NCBI GenBank assembly: GCA_032718475.1
Contig: JAUCBJ010001075.1
Coordinates: forward strand, 1 to 64,000
Direction of reading: 5' to 3'
DNA length: 64,000 nucleotides
Origin: Nemertoderma westbladi
Taxonomy: Eukaryota > Xenacoelomorpha > Nemertodermatida > Nemertodermatidae
A program made the translations under genes and the position numbers. The notes beneath the pieces are model-generated. The model saw nothing but the letters and a program-made list of their open reading frames with translations. It was not told the DNA's origin and ran no database searches. The stretch's first letter is position 1, and each line of letters starts with the position of its first letter. Below are positions 45,001-57,000 of this stretch, piece by piece.

Positions 45001-48000
45001 AAAGATAAAATAAAGGGGAAAAAGGAACCACAAAAGATAAAATAAAGGGGAAAAAGGAACCACAAAAGATAAAATAAAGGGGAAAAAGGAACCACAAAAG
45101 ATAAAATAAAGGGGAAAAAGGAACCACAAAAGATAAAAAGAGATAAAGAGTTGCTTCCCTCATTTTTCAGTAATTTTATGGATTACCTACCAAATAGTTT
45201 ACATAGAGGTCTCGTGGAGTTTGATAGTTAATGGATGTGATGCAGTAGTGTAGAAAGTGGAAAATAAAACCTGAAGTTTTCCATTTTTTAATGTTAGAAA
45301 ATGAGAAATTTCAGCTAAGTAAAATTGAGCGCAGTGCTACAGTATATAGGCGGCAGCATCATATTTTAAAAATTAAAATCATTAAATTTCCTTAAGAATG
45401 CGATCTATAATGACTAGGGTTTAAAAAAATTCATGATACAGAATATTACCCATGAAACTTTTGAATTTTTTAAATTTGTTATGAAATATAATGAATTATT
45501 TAAATTGAACAATGTAGGGGGTGGATTGGGGGGGGGGGGGGGGTGGGGGGGGGTGGGTGATGGGTACCTGGGGCGCGCCTATTTTATGAAGCGGGTAGGA
45601 AGTTTATGAAGGGCCCACATGAGTTAACAAACTTATGGTTATTGCGTACAACCGTCGCCTACAGTCGATCACTAAAACGGAGTCTTCAGAGCAAAGGGCA
45701 ATTCGACAATCCTTCTGTGTTGTAGCGACGGAGGACGATGTAACCATAGGATATGACTACGCTCTGGGTCATTTCACAGATGCTGATGACACCAGCGATG
45801 AAGAATTGGAGTTCGAGAGGTTTGAAGACTATACTGTTTAGTTTTAGTTAGTTAAAGATTGGGTTGTGATTTATTGTTATATGATTTTAATTAATATAAT
45901 TATAATATTACAACTATATTATTCAAATACCATTTTACTACTATTATTATTACTACATTAATACTATTATTTAAGTAACAAATATTGATGATTTTCAAGC
46001 TTACACCGAGGATTATTAAAGTAGTGGGAAGAGGTAGAAGCAAAATACAGTCTAGTAAAACAGTCTAACTCCAAAATAAAATATATAAAACAGTCTAACT
46101 CCAAAATAAAATATATAAAACAGTCTAACTCCAAAATAAAATATATAAAACAGTCTAACTCCAAAATAAAATATATAAAACAGTCTAACTCCAAAATAAA
46201 ATATATAAAACAGTCTAACTCCAAAATATAATATATAAAACAGTCTAACTCCAAAATAAAATATATAAAACAGTCTAACTCCAAAATAAAATATATAAAA
46301 CAGTTTAACTCCAAAATAAAATATATAAAACAGTCTAACTCCAAAATAAAATATATAAAACAGTCTAACTCCAAAATAAAATATATAAAACAGTCTAACT
46401 CCAAAATAAAATATATAAAACAGTCTATTAACTCCAAAATAAAATATATAAAACAGTCTAACTCCAAAATAAAATATATAAAACAGTCTAACTCCAAAAT
46501 AAAATATATAAAACAGTCTAACTCCAAAATAAAATATATAAAACAGTCTAACTCCAAAATAAAATATATAAAACAGTCTAACTCCAAAATAAAATATATA
46601 AAACAGTCTAACTCCAAAATAAAATATATAAAACAGTCTAACTCCAAAATAAAATATATAAAACAGTCTAACTCCAAAATAAAATATATAAAACAGTCTA
46701 ACTCCAAAATAAAATATATAAAACAGTCTATTAACTCCAAAATAAAATATATAAAACAGTCTAACTCCAAAATAAAATATATAAAACAGTCTAACTCCAA
46801 AATAAAATATATAAAACAGTCTAACTCCAAAATAAAATATATAAAACAGTCTAACTCCAAAATAAAATATATAAAACAGTCTAACTCCAAAATAAAATAT
46901 ATAAAACAGTCTAACTCCAAAATAAAATATATAAAACAGTCTAACTCCAAAATAAAATATATAAAACAGTCTAACTCCAAAATAAAATATATAAAACAGT
47001 CTAACTCCAAAATAAAATATATAAAACAGTCTAACTCCAAAATAAAATATATAAAACAGTCTAACTCCAAAATAAAATATATAAAACAGTCTAACTCCAA
47101 AATAAAATATATAAAACAGTCTAACACCAAAATAAAATATATAAAACAGTCTAACTCCAAAATATAATATATAAAACAGTCTAACTCCAAAATAAAATTT
47201 ATAAAACAGTCTAACTCCAAAATATAATATATAAAACAGTCTAACTCCAAAATAAAATATATAAAACAGTCTAACTCCAAAATAAAATATATAAAACAGT
47301 CTAACTCCAAAATAAAATATATAAAACAGTCTAACTCCAAAATAAAATATATAAAACAGTCTAACTCCAAAATAAAATATATAAAACAGTCTAACTCCAA
47401 AATAAAATATATAAAACAGTCTAACTCCAAAATAAAATATATAAAACAGTCTAACTCCAAAATAAAATATATAAAACAGTCTAACTCCAAAATAAAATAT
47501 ATAAAACAGTCTAACTCCAAAATAAAATATATAAAACAGTCTAACTCCAAAATAAAATATATAAAACAGTCTATTAACTCCAAAATAAAATATATAAAAC
47601 AGTCTAACTCCAAAATAAAATATATAAAACAGTCTAACTCCAAAATAAAATATATAAAACAGTCTAACTCCAAAATAAAATATATAAAACAGTCTAACTC
47701 CAAAATAAAATATATAAAACAGTCTAACTCCAAAATAAAATATATAAAACAGTCTAACTCCAAAATAAAATATATAAAACAGTCTAACTCCAAAATAAAA
47801 TATATAAAACAGTCTAACTCCAAAATAAAATATATAAAACAGTCTAACTCCAAAATAAAATATATAAAACAGTCTATTAACTCCAAAATAAAATATATAA
47901 AACAGTCTAACTCCAAAATAAAATATATAAAACAGTCTAACTCCAAAATAAAATATATAAAACAGTCTAACTCCAAAATAAAATATATAAAACAGTCTAA

Positions 48001-51000
48001 CTCCAAAATAAAATATATAAAACAGTCTAACTCCAAAATAAAATATATAAAACAGTCTAACTCCAAAATAAAATATATAAAACAGTCTAACTCCAAAATA
48101 AAATATATAAAACAGTCTAACTCCAAAATAAAATATATAAAACAGTCTAACTCCAAAATAAAATATATAAAACAGTCTAAAGCTAATAAAGCAGTAATGG
48201 ACTAATCGAATAAGTGACGAAAGTTATGAGTCGCTGAATACTCTGATTGGAATACATTTCATGAAATTCGTGAATTTGAATTGCGAATTAGTTTTGGGTC
48301 ACCTCTCAACCTCTTTTTTCCTCAATTGAGGAGACGGACAGACAATTATTGTAAAACGATGCAAAGTACTACATATACAACATCAAAAAGTAAATAATTT
48401 CACATAAACAATAATATATTAATATTGCAATAATTTTGACATTCAAATTGTAAACATTAAACTAAATAATATTCTTACGTTCGTTACGTTCGTTCTGTAC
48501 CAAGGCGAAGTCTAGGTATAAAGTGTACTATACTGTACTATACAAAATGTACTGTACTCTAGTGTACGAAGGCTAGGTACAAAGTGTACTATACTGTACT
48601 ATACAAAATGTACTGTACTCTAGTGTACGAAGGCTAGGTACAAAGTGTACTATACTGTACTATACAAAATGTACTGTACTCTAGTGTACGAAGGCTAGGT
48701 ACAAAGTGTACTATACTGTACTATACAAAATGTACTGTACTCTAGTGTACGAAGGCTAGTTTTGCTAGCAGAGCTTTATTGTCAGTCTCTCTCAGTGGCA
48801 GTAATGAAATAACTGCAGTATACTCGATGCTTACGATCTATTGTAAGAAGTATTAAGTGAGTGTACTGTACAGGAATGTACAGGAAATTTTTTTTTTTAC
48901 TGTATAGGAATGCCAGTAATCTAATATAGTTTGTCAATTCGGAAACTAAGAAAGGGTAAATAAAAATGCTTATTTTTTTTATTTATCATTATTAAAAAAA
49001 GGGGAAAAAGGATAAATTCAATAAAAAAAAAGGGGAAGATCCAAAAAAAGGGGTAAAAGGAACCGCTGGGAGGGCTGAAAGATGTTCTGCCAAATAAGAA
49101 GGAACCGCTGGGAGGGCTGAAAGATGTTCTGCCAAAGAAGAAGGAACCGCTGGGAGGGCTGAAAGATGTTCTGCCAAATAAGAAGGAACCGCTGGGAGGG
49201 CTGAAAGATGTTCTGCCAAATAAGAAGGAACCGCTGGGAGGGCTGAAAGATGTTCTGCCAAAGAAGAAGGAACCGCTGGGAGGGCTGAAAGATGTTCTGC
49301 CAAATAAGAAGGAACCGCTGGGAGGGCTGAAAGATGTTCTGCCAAAGAAGAAGGAACCGCTGGGAGGGCTGAAAGATGTTCTGCCAAAGAAGAAGGAACC
49401 GCTGGGAGGGCTGAAAGATGTTCTGCCAAAGAAGAAGGAACCGCTGGGAGGGCTGAAAGATGTTCTGCCAAAGAAGAAGGAACCGCTGGGAGGGCTGAAA
49501 GATGTTCTGCCAAAGAAGAAGGAACCGCTGGGACGGCTGAAAGATGTTCTGCCAAAGAAGAAGGAACCGCTGGGAGGGCTGAAAGATGTTCTGCCAAAGA
49601 AGAAGGAACCGCTGGGATGGCTGAAAGATGTTCTGCCAAAGAAGAAGGAACCGCTGGGAGGGCTGAAAGATGTTCTGCCAAAGAAGAAGGAACCGTTGGG
49701 AGGGCTGAAAGATGTTCTGCCAAAGAAGAAGGAACCGCTGGGAGGGCTGAAAGATGTTCTGCCAAAGAAGAAGGAACCGCTGGGAGGGCTGAAAGATGTT
49801 CTGCCAAAGAAGAAGGAACCGCTGGGAGGGCTGAAAGATGTTCTGCCAAAGAAGAAGGAACCGCTGGGAGGGCTGAAAGATGTTCTGCCAAAGAAGAAGG
49901 AACCGCTGGGAGGGCTGAAAGATGTTCTGCCAAAGAAGAAGGAACCGCTGGGAGGGCTGAAAGATGTTTTGCCAAAGAAGAAGGAACCGCTGGGAGGGCT
50001 GAAAGATGTTCTGCCAAAGAAGAAGGAACCGCTGGGAGGGCTGAAAGATGTTCTGCCAAAGAAGAAGGAACCGCTGGGAGGGCTGAAAGATGTTCTGCCA
50101 AAGAAGAAGGCACCGCTGGGAGGGCTGAAAGATGTTCTGCCAAAGAAGAAGGAACCGCTGGGAGGGCTGAAAGATGTTCTGCCAAAGAAGAAGGAACCGC
50201 TGGGAGGGCTGAAAGATGTTCTGCCAAAGAAGAAGGAACCGCTGGGAGGGCTGAAAGATGTTCTGCCAAAGAAGAAGGAACCGCTGGGAGGGCTGAAAGA
50301 TGTTCTGCCAAAGAAGAAGGAACCGCTGGGAGGGCTGAAAGATGTTCTGCCAAAGAAGAAGGAACCGCTGGGAGGGCTGAAAGATGTTCTGCCAAAGAAG
50401 AAGGAACCGCTGGGATGGCTGAAAGATGTTCTGCCAAAGAAGAAGGAACCGCTGGGAGGGCTGAAAGATGTTCTGCCAAAGAAGAAGGAACCGCTGGGAG
50501 GGCTGAAAGATGTTCTGCCAAAGAAGAAGGAACCGCTGGGAGGGCTGAAAGATGTTCTGCCAAAGAAGAAGAAGATGCAAAGAAGTTGTGAATGAATAAA
50601 TGATCAAAGGGTCTGAATTATGATGAATTGATATTTATTTAAATTTATCCTTAAATAATTAAGTGTTGTATTATAGACCCTCATTTCAATCTCATAACCT
50701 GTACAGATAATTATTAGTTGATTGTTTTTATAAATTATTCAGCCCTTGAATATAACATTGGTTTTTAGTGGAATACCGGTACTGGTATTCTTTAAAGTGA
50801 TATAGGACAGCAACAACAAACTGGTATATCTCACAGCACTCTTCGAAACCGCCTGATCAACGACAAGGAAACAGTGACGTCATGTGTCGCATTACAAACC
50901 CCTTTCACTGATTAACACATAGTGGTTCTGCAGATTATGTGGGATGCAATGCCCCCCTGCCAATTAGGTAACGTGCCATTAGGTCCTGCGTCCTTAGATC

Positions 51001-54000
51001 CTGGGAGTTGTCGTAAGGTCGTGTAGATCCTGGGAGTGATCGTAAGGTCCTGCGTCCTTAGATCCTGGGAGTGGTCGTAAGGTCGTGCGACATTAGGTCT
51101 TGCGTCCTTAGATCCTGGGAGTGGTCGTAAGGTCGTGCGACATTATGACCTGCGTCCTTAGATCCTGGGAGTGGTCGTAAGGTCGTGCGACATTAGGTCC
51201 TGTGTCCTTAGATCCTGGGAGTGGTCGTAAGGTCGTGCGACATTAGGTCCTGCGTCCTTAGATCCTGGGAGTGGTCGTAAGGTCCTGCGTCCTTAGATCC
51301 TGGGAGTGGTCGTGCGACATTAGGTCCTGCGTCCTTAGATCCTGGGAGTGGTCGTAAGGTCGTGCGACATTAGGTCCTGCGTCCTTAGATCCTGGGAGTG
51401 GTCGTAAGGTCGTGCGACATTAGGTCCTGAGTCCTTAAATCCTGGGAGTGGTCGTAAGGTCGTGCGACATTAGGTCCTGCGTCCTCAGATCCTGTGAGTG
51501 GTCGTAAGGTCGTGCGACATTAGGTCCTGCGTCCTTAGATCCTGGGAGTGGTCGTAAGGTCGTGCGACATTAGGTCCTGCTATCCTTAGATCCTGGGAGT
51601 GGTCGTAAGGTCGTGCGACATTAGGTCCTGCGTCCTTAGATCCTGGGAGTGGTCGTAAGGTCGTGCGACATTAGGTCCTGTGTCCTTAGATCCTGGGAGT
51701 GGTCGTAAGGTCGTGCGACATTAGGTCCTGCGTCCTTAGATCCTGGGAGTGGTCGTAAGGTCGTGCGACATTATGACCTGCGTCCTTCGATCCTGGGAGT
51801 GGTCGTAAGGTGGTGCGACATTAGGTCCTGCGTCCTTAGATCCTGGGAGTGGTCGTAAGGTCGTGCGAGATTAGGTCCTGCGTCCTTAGATCCTGGGAGT
51901 GGTCATTAGGTCCTGAGTCCTTAGATCCTGGGAGTGGTCGTAAGGTCCTGCGTCCTTAGATCCTGGGAGTGGTCGTAAGGTCCTGCGTCCTTAGATCCTG
52001 GGAGTGGTCGTAAGGTCGTGCGACATTAGGTCCTCCGTCCTTAGATCCTGGGAGTGGTCGTAAGGTCGTGCGACATTAGGTCCTGCGTCCTTAGATCCTG
52101 GGAGTGGTCGTAAGGTCCTGCGTCCTTAGATCCTGGGAGTGGTCGTAAGGTCGTGCGACATTAGGTCCTGCGTCCTTAGATCCTGGGAGTGGTCGTAAGG
52201 TCGTGCGACATTAGGTCCTGCGTCCTTAGATCCTGGGAGTGGTCATTAGGTCCTGAGTCCTTAGATCCTGGGAGTGGTCGTAAGGTCCTGTGTCCTTAGA
52301 TCCTGGGAGTGGTCGTAAGGTCGTGCGACATTAGGTCCTGCGTCCTTAGATCCTGGGAGTGGTCATTAGGTCCTGAGTCCTTAGATCCTGGGAGTGGTCA
52401 TTAGGTCCTGAGTCCTTAGATCCTGGTAGTCGTCGTAAGGTCCTGCGTCCTTAGATCCTGGGAGTGGTCGTAAGGTCGTGCGACATTAGGTCCTGCGTCG
52501 TTAGGTCCTACATAATATAGTTGTTTTCTATTTACAATTGATTGCCAACAAAAGTTTTAAAATATGCCATTGACTCTCTTTACTCCTTTGCTGTTTAGGT
52601 TAGAATAACATGTCATTGTTTATCTTAACGCAACAGAATATGACACCACAGGACTAATCTCGCAAGAATTAACGTCACATGGACTGGACCTAAAATCGCA
52701 CCCAGGACTTAATGACGCGGAACTCTGAATTGCGCCATTTCATGTCCGCCTTTTGCCGGTCATGTTTAATTTATTAATAGGCGAGTCAATCTAGCCGAAA
52801 AAAGGGGTCAACCCATAACAAGTTTGCAATTCATCCAGACCAATTTGTTTTTATTCTACATTACCTTGTTAAATTCCCCCAAAAAAGTCTTAAAAAATAT
52901 ATTATGCGGATCACCTTCAATTTCCTGTTTCTTTCCTTAGCAACATGGATTTTACATAGCAACAAGGGGTCTATTAGTGGGATTTTCTCCAAATTTGGTA
53001 CAGACAAACTTTACTCTAATGACTATCGATTGACAGAAGTATGCACTTCTATATTGTTACCAATTTAGTTTCCAGAGCAACGGAAATTTGTCTAATAATT
53101 GAACCATTTTAAATACCAATTTTGCTGGTACAATACAGGGAGCTTATTTACGCAACTTCTCTACTAAACGGGTGGATGTAACCTCGCCCATCGGATTTAT
53201 CGACCTCAAAAACCCTTATCCCCAAAAAATGTATTTGTTATAAGATAAACTATTGTGGTTTTCAAACTAAAACAAATAAATAAATTACACCTAAAATCAA
53301 TAGAGCAATCATAATTTAAGTATGTGAAAAATCTTCATTAACATTAATGGAAATTATGAAATTTCCTTGCAGTGGAATTGTATAATTTTTTTACAACAGT
53401 TAGCTTAATATATCGTGATGTTTTTGATATATTTAAAAATTTGATGCGACTTCTAGTTTCCGAGATATAGCAATTAATGTGTAACACGCCAGTGTAAATA
53501 TTACTAATTTCACATTGAATCACAGCTTATTGAAATTGATAAATTTATTTCCATCATATGGTAAAATTTGTGAACGATTAAAAAACAAACATGAACATTT
53601 GTTACTTTAAAAAAGCAAATTAAAAACGATTTAGTGACATAAAAGTGAAGAGTTCCTTTACAAAGTATTTACAAAGGTGTAGATTCTGGAGCTGGGTTCG
53701 GTATTGCTTCGGCAGGGTGGAATTTTACTACATGAGTTGTAATGCTCATCATGGCTAATTGCCGGATTACCGCATAACCAGCAAATACAACCGTCTCTTG
53801 GACGCCAGCATCGGGGGTCGCTGCAGAGTTTTTGGTGCCATCCGTTCGACACTAGCTGTGCTCCGGCCCGGCGGCTTTTTCCAGTAAGACATTGTAGGTC
53901 AACAGGGCAACTATTTGGATCATCTACTGCAAGCAGGGTGGCTGTTGACGAGGAATATCGGCTGATGCCACACCATAACTTCCAGTAGAAAGCGCTGAGT

Positions 54001-57000
54001 CGTTGAACATGGGAAGACCCTGCACTTGATCGTTGTCTACAAAGATACAGCATCCGTATGTGATAGCGGGTAAAATTATAGATCGCCACAGACGGTGTGC
54101 TGAGTCTTTCGACATCAGTCTTAGGTCACAATCTCAGCTTATTGTGAAATTAATTAATTAATTCTGGAACATCACCAATTTGCGACTTACTTTTCCCTAC
54201 TGTTCCTTTTGTTTAGCTTGTGTTATGCAAATTTACGTAGAATTTCCATGAATAAACATATTATCCGGAAAAAAATAATTTTTAGACTTTTTTTTGGTCA
54301 TTTATAAGGTAATATAGAATCCAAAATGTGTGGTTCGGATTAATTGCGAAATACTTTAAATGTGTTTTTTGCTAGATTGACTCGACTATAATACAAAACA
54401 TTCACTTTCGCAATGACCTGTTTTTTATATAGGCACCTATTAATTCGAATCACTAAAGATAATGAAATTTTCACTAAAAATAATGAAATTGTCACTGAAA
54501 ATTATGAAATTTTCACTGAAAATTATGAAATTTTCACTGAAAATTATGAAATTTTCACTGACAATTATGAAATTTTCACTGAAAATTATGAAATTTTCAC
54601 TGAATTTAATACCAAAATCACTAAAAATGATCACTAATAACTAAATAATTCATTTATCACTAAAAAACATTGCAAACATCACTAAATATAATCGCTTATC
54701 ACTATTAATCATTTATCACTGAAAAGAACAACTTATTCACTAAATATAATTATTATTTTATTATAAATTTTTTTACCATCACTAAATATCATCAATTGTT
54801 AGGTACGGTATAATTTGAATTGCCTTGGCTGTCAGTTTGATTGTATCACGATAAGTTCCATGTGGTAGTACGACCTGCCGCTCAGGTTCCACCGCGATAT
54901 GTCACTAGGGGCGAAAGGTTCCTGCTGGAGTATTAGATCCCTTAGAAGAAAGGATCAGGTTAGTAAAGGAGCAGGATGCTGTAGAGGCAGCGGTCGGGGA
55001 ACCAAACCAATAAACGAAAGTTAACGTGCAGGTTAGTAAAGAGTTACAATAGCAAAAGTGGTACTTTCAGACTGCAGGTTTAAATCAGTAGCGTTACCTA
55101 TTACTGCGATTGGGTGTTTATCTTATATTCATATTTTAACAACATATTACTACTACTACTACTACTAGGTCGAGCGAACTGGGACAGTGGAAATGAGATC
55201 CTTCCAGGCTTCCCGATTCTCCATAGTTGTTGCAATTTCGTTTCTCCCAAGTTCAGTATCCCTTTCAAGTTGATCTATATATGTTATGGCTGGTCGTCCA
55301 CGACTACGCTTTCCATGAGTTGGTTGCCAGAAAAGTAGATCTGATATGACCTCGTCTTTACTTCGCCAGCAGTGCCCACTGAATCTTAATCTGTGTTCAC
55401 GGAGGGTGGTTGATACAGGTGGTATTGTACCATAAAGCTCGGCGTTTGTCATGTGTTGTCTCCAGCTGATGTTTAGGGCTGCCCTTAGTAGTCTTGTGTA
55501 GCAACCATCAATTCGTTGTTCAAGTGATTTAGTCAGTGTCCAGTCCAGGTCTCACCCCCATATAAAAATACACTTTCCACTGTGGCTCGAAAGAACTTAG
55601 TCTTCAGGTGCCTGGAGAGATCTGATTTCCAGATGGTATCCATTTTTGATAGAGCTACCCATGCCTTTGCTTTCCTAACTTCTATGTCCTTTTTGCTACT
55701 CTCTATCCATGATCCAAGGTACTGGAAGTCATCGACCTTCCTTAGTTGATTATTATCAATGGTTGTCAAGTTTCCATCAACATTAAAGGTCATGAATTCG
55801 GTCTTGGTAGCATTTATATGCAATCCAACCTCCTTAGCAGCCCTCTCCACTTTATTTAGTAGAAGCTGTGCATCTGCTAGGGTATTAGAGAGCCGCAAAG
55901 TCGGTGTCTGTGACTGTAGTTGCCGGATATCTACTACTTCTGCGTTCTTGAAGTGTGAATCCCAGGTCTTCACCCTTTGTGGCCGTCTTCATTGCTTGTG
56001 TTTATCTTATATTCATATTTTAACAACATATTAACATCACAAAAAATAATTAAAATTGTAAAAATAATTAAAATTATAAACCTTCAACTATTTACACAAG
56101 GTTGCATCTATTGTAACGGTAGCCATGACAACTAACCTTTTCATAACTATCCATAATGGATGAGGTTTCCGATCTATCGTCCTCGTCCACTAACGGCACC
56201 ATCTCAGCGTTGCCTAGCGACCTCCGCTTCCCGCTGCTGATTGGCTGCTCTCTGCCGGTCTCCGGGGCGACTGCGTCCCCAGCTATCCGCCAGCCGTCCA
56301 CCAGGAAGGCGACCCCGATCACCGGCTCCTCGCACAACGGCCCCGAGACCGCGGCCAACTGGAACCCGTTAACCACGCTGTTGTCCAGCTCACGGAAGAG
56401 CAACCCGTCGTCATGGGAATCGGGCCACACGCTCGGTCTCTGGTAGTCCGGCATCGCGTTAACCAGTAGGTTGGGACCGCAGCCGCGGGGACCGAATGAC
56501 CAGATCCTGGAGACTACATCCGGTCCCCAAGGCAACGGGGAGGTCCGGAAGGCCTCGACAATTGAACCACGTAGGTTTAGGATTTTCTCCAGCGTGGCAG
56601 CGTTTAGTTGCGTCTCCTCGTTCCGTTTGAGTCTTTGGTTGACGCCGTGCGGCAGATTGCGGTCCAGCGCCTTCAGAGTGTCGGCGTTGTCGCTTAGTAA
56701 CCGAGTTACGTCATCGGGAAGAGGCATGGCGCGCATCTGTAGGGAGCACTGTTTGTTGGGAGTTTGTATTGTTATGACGCCTTCCGGTAGTGGATTAGCC
56801 ATCGGTTCTGTTTCTGTCGGTATCTGTGGATAATGGTAGATCAGCATTACGGTGAATATAAGAATATATTATTAGCTATTAATAGCTTATTGGACTGTTA
56901 TATGTCGCAATATAACAATCCAATGCCAGCGACAATTACTTCTGGTATTCCATAAACTCTTAGGATTTCAAGCATTTTGCCTCTATGGATGGAGTCGAAT

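Noticed and set aside
42688-45163. Three overlapping frames of about 760-810 codons on the minus strand
   Set aside because: They are produced by a 32-bp tandem repeat without stops; all three frames encode the same cyclic peptide and none has a plausible start or domain.
45635-45841. 68-codon plus-strand ORF with acidic tail
   Set aside because: Composition is gene-like but there is no recognised family, promoter or splice context; kept only as a note.
45967-48156. 729-codon minus-strand frame of a 10-residue repeat
   Set aside because: Explained by array B, whose unit is a multiple of three; there is no flanking non-repeat domain of substance.
48992-50607. Four frames of 299-529 codons across array D on both strands
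   Set aside because: Simultaneous openness on both strands comes from the 42-bp unit; a repeat protein cannot be excluded but nothing supports one.
42716-52510. CRISPR array
   Set aside because: The repeats are directly adjacent without unique spacers, no cas genes are present, and the genome is animal.
53658-54115. Minus-strand frames with [13 protein letters not shown] and a Cys-rich stretch
   Set aside because: Possibly a LINE relic, but the motif is too short and the rest unrecognisable.
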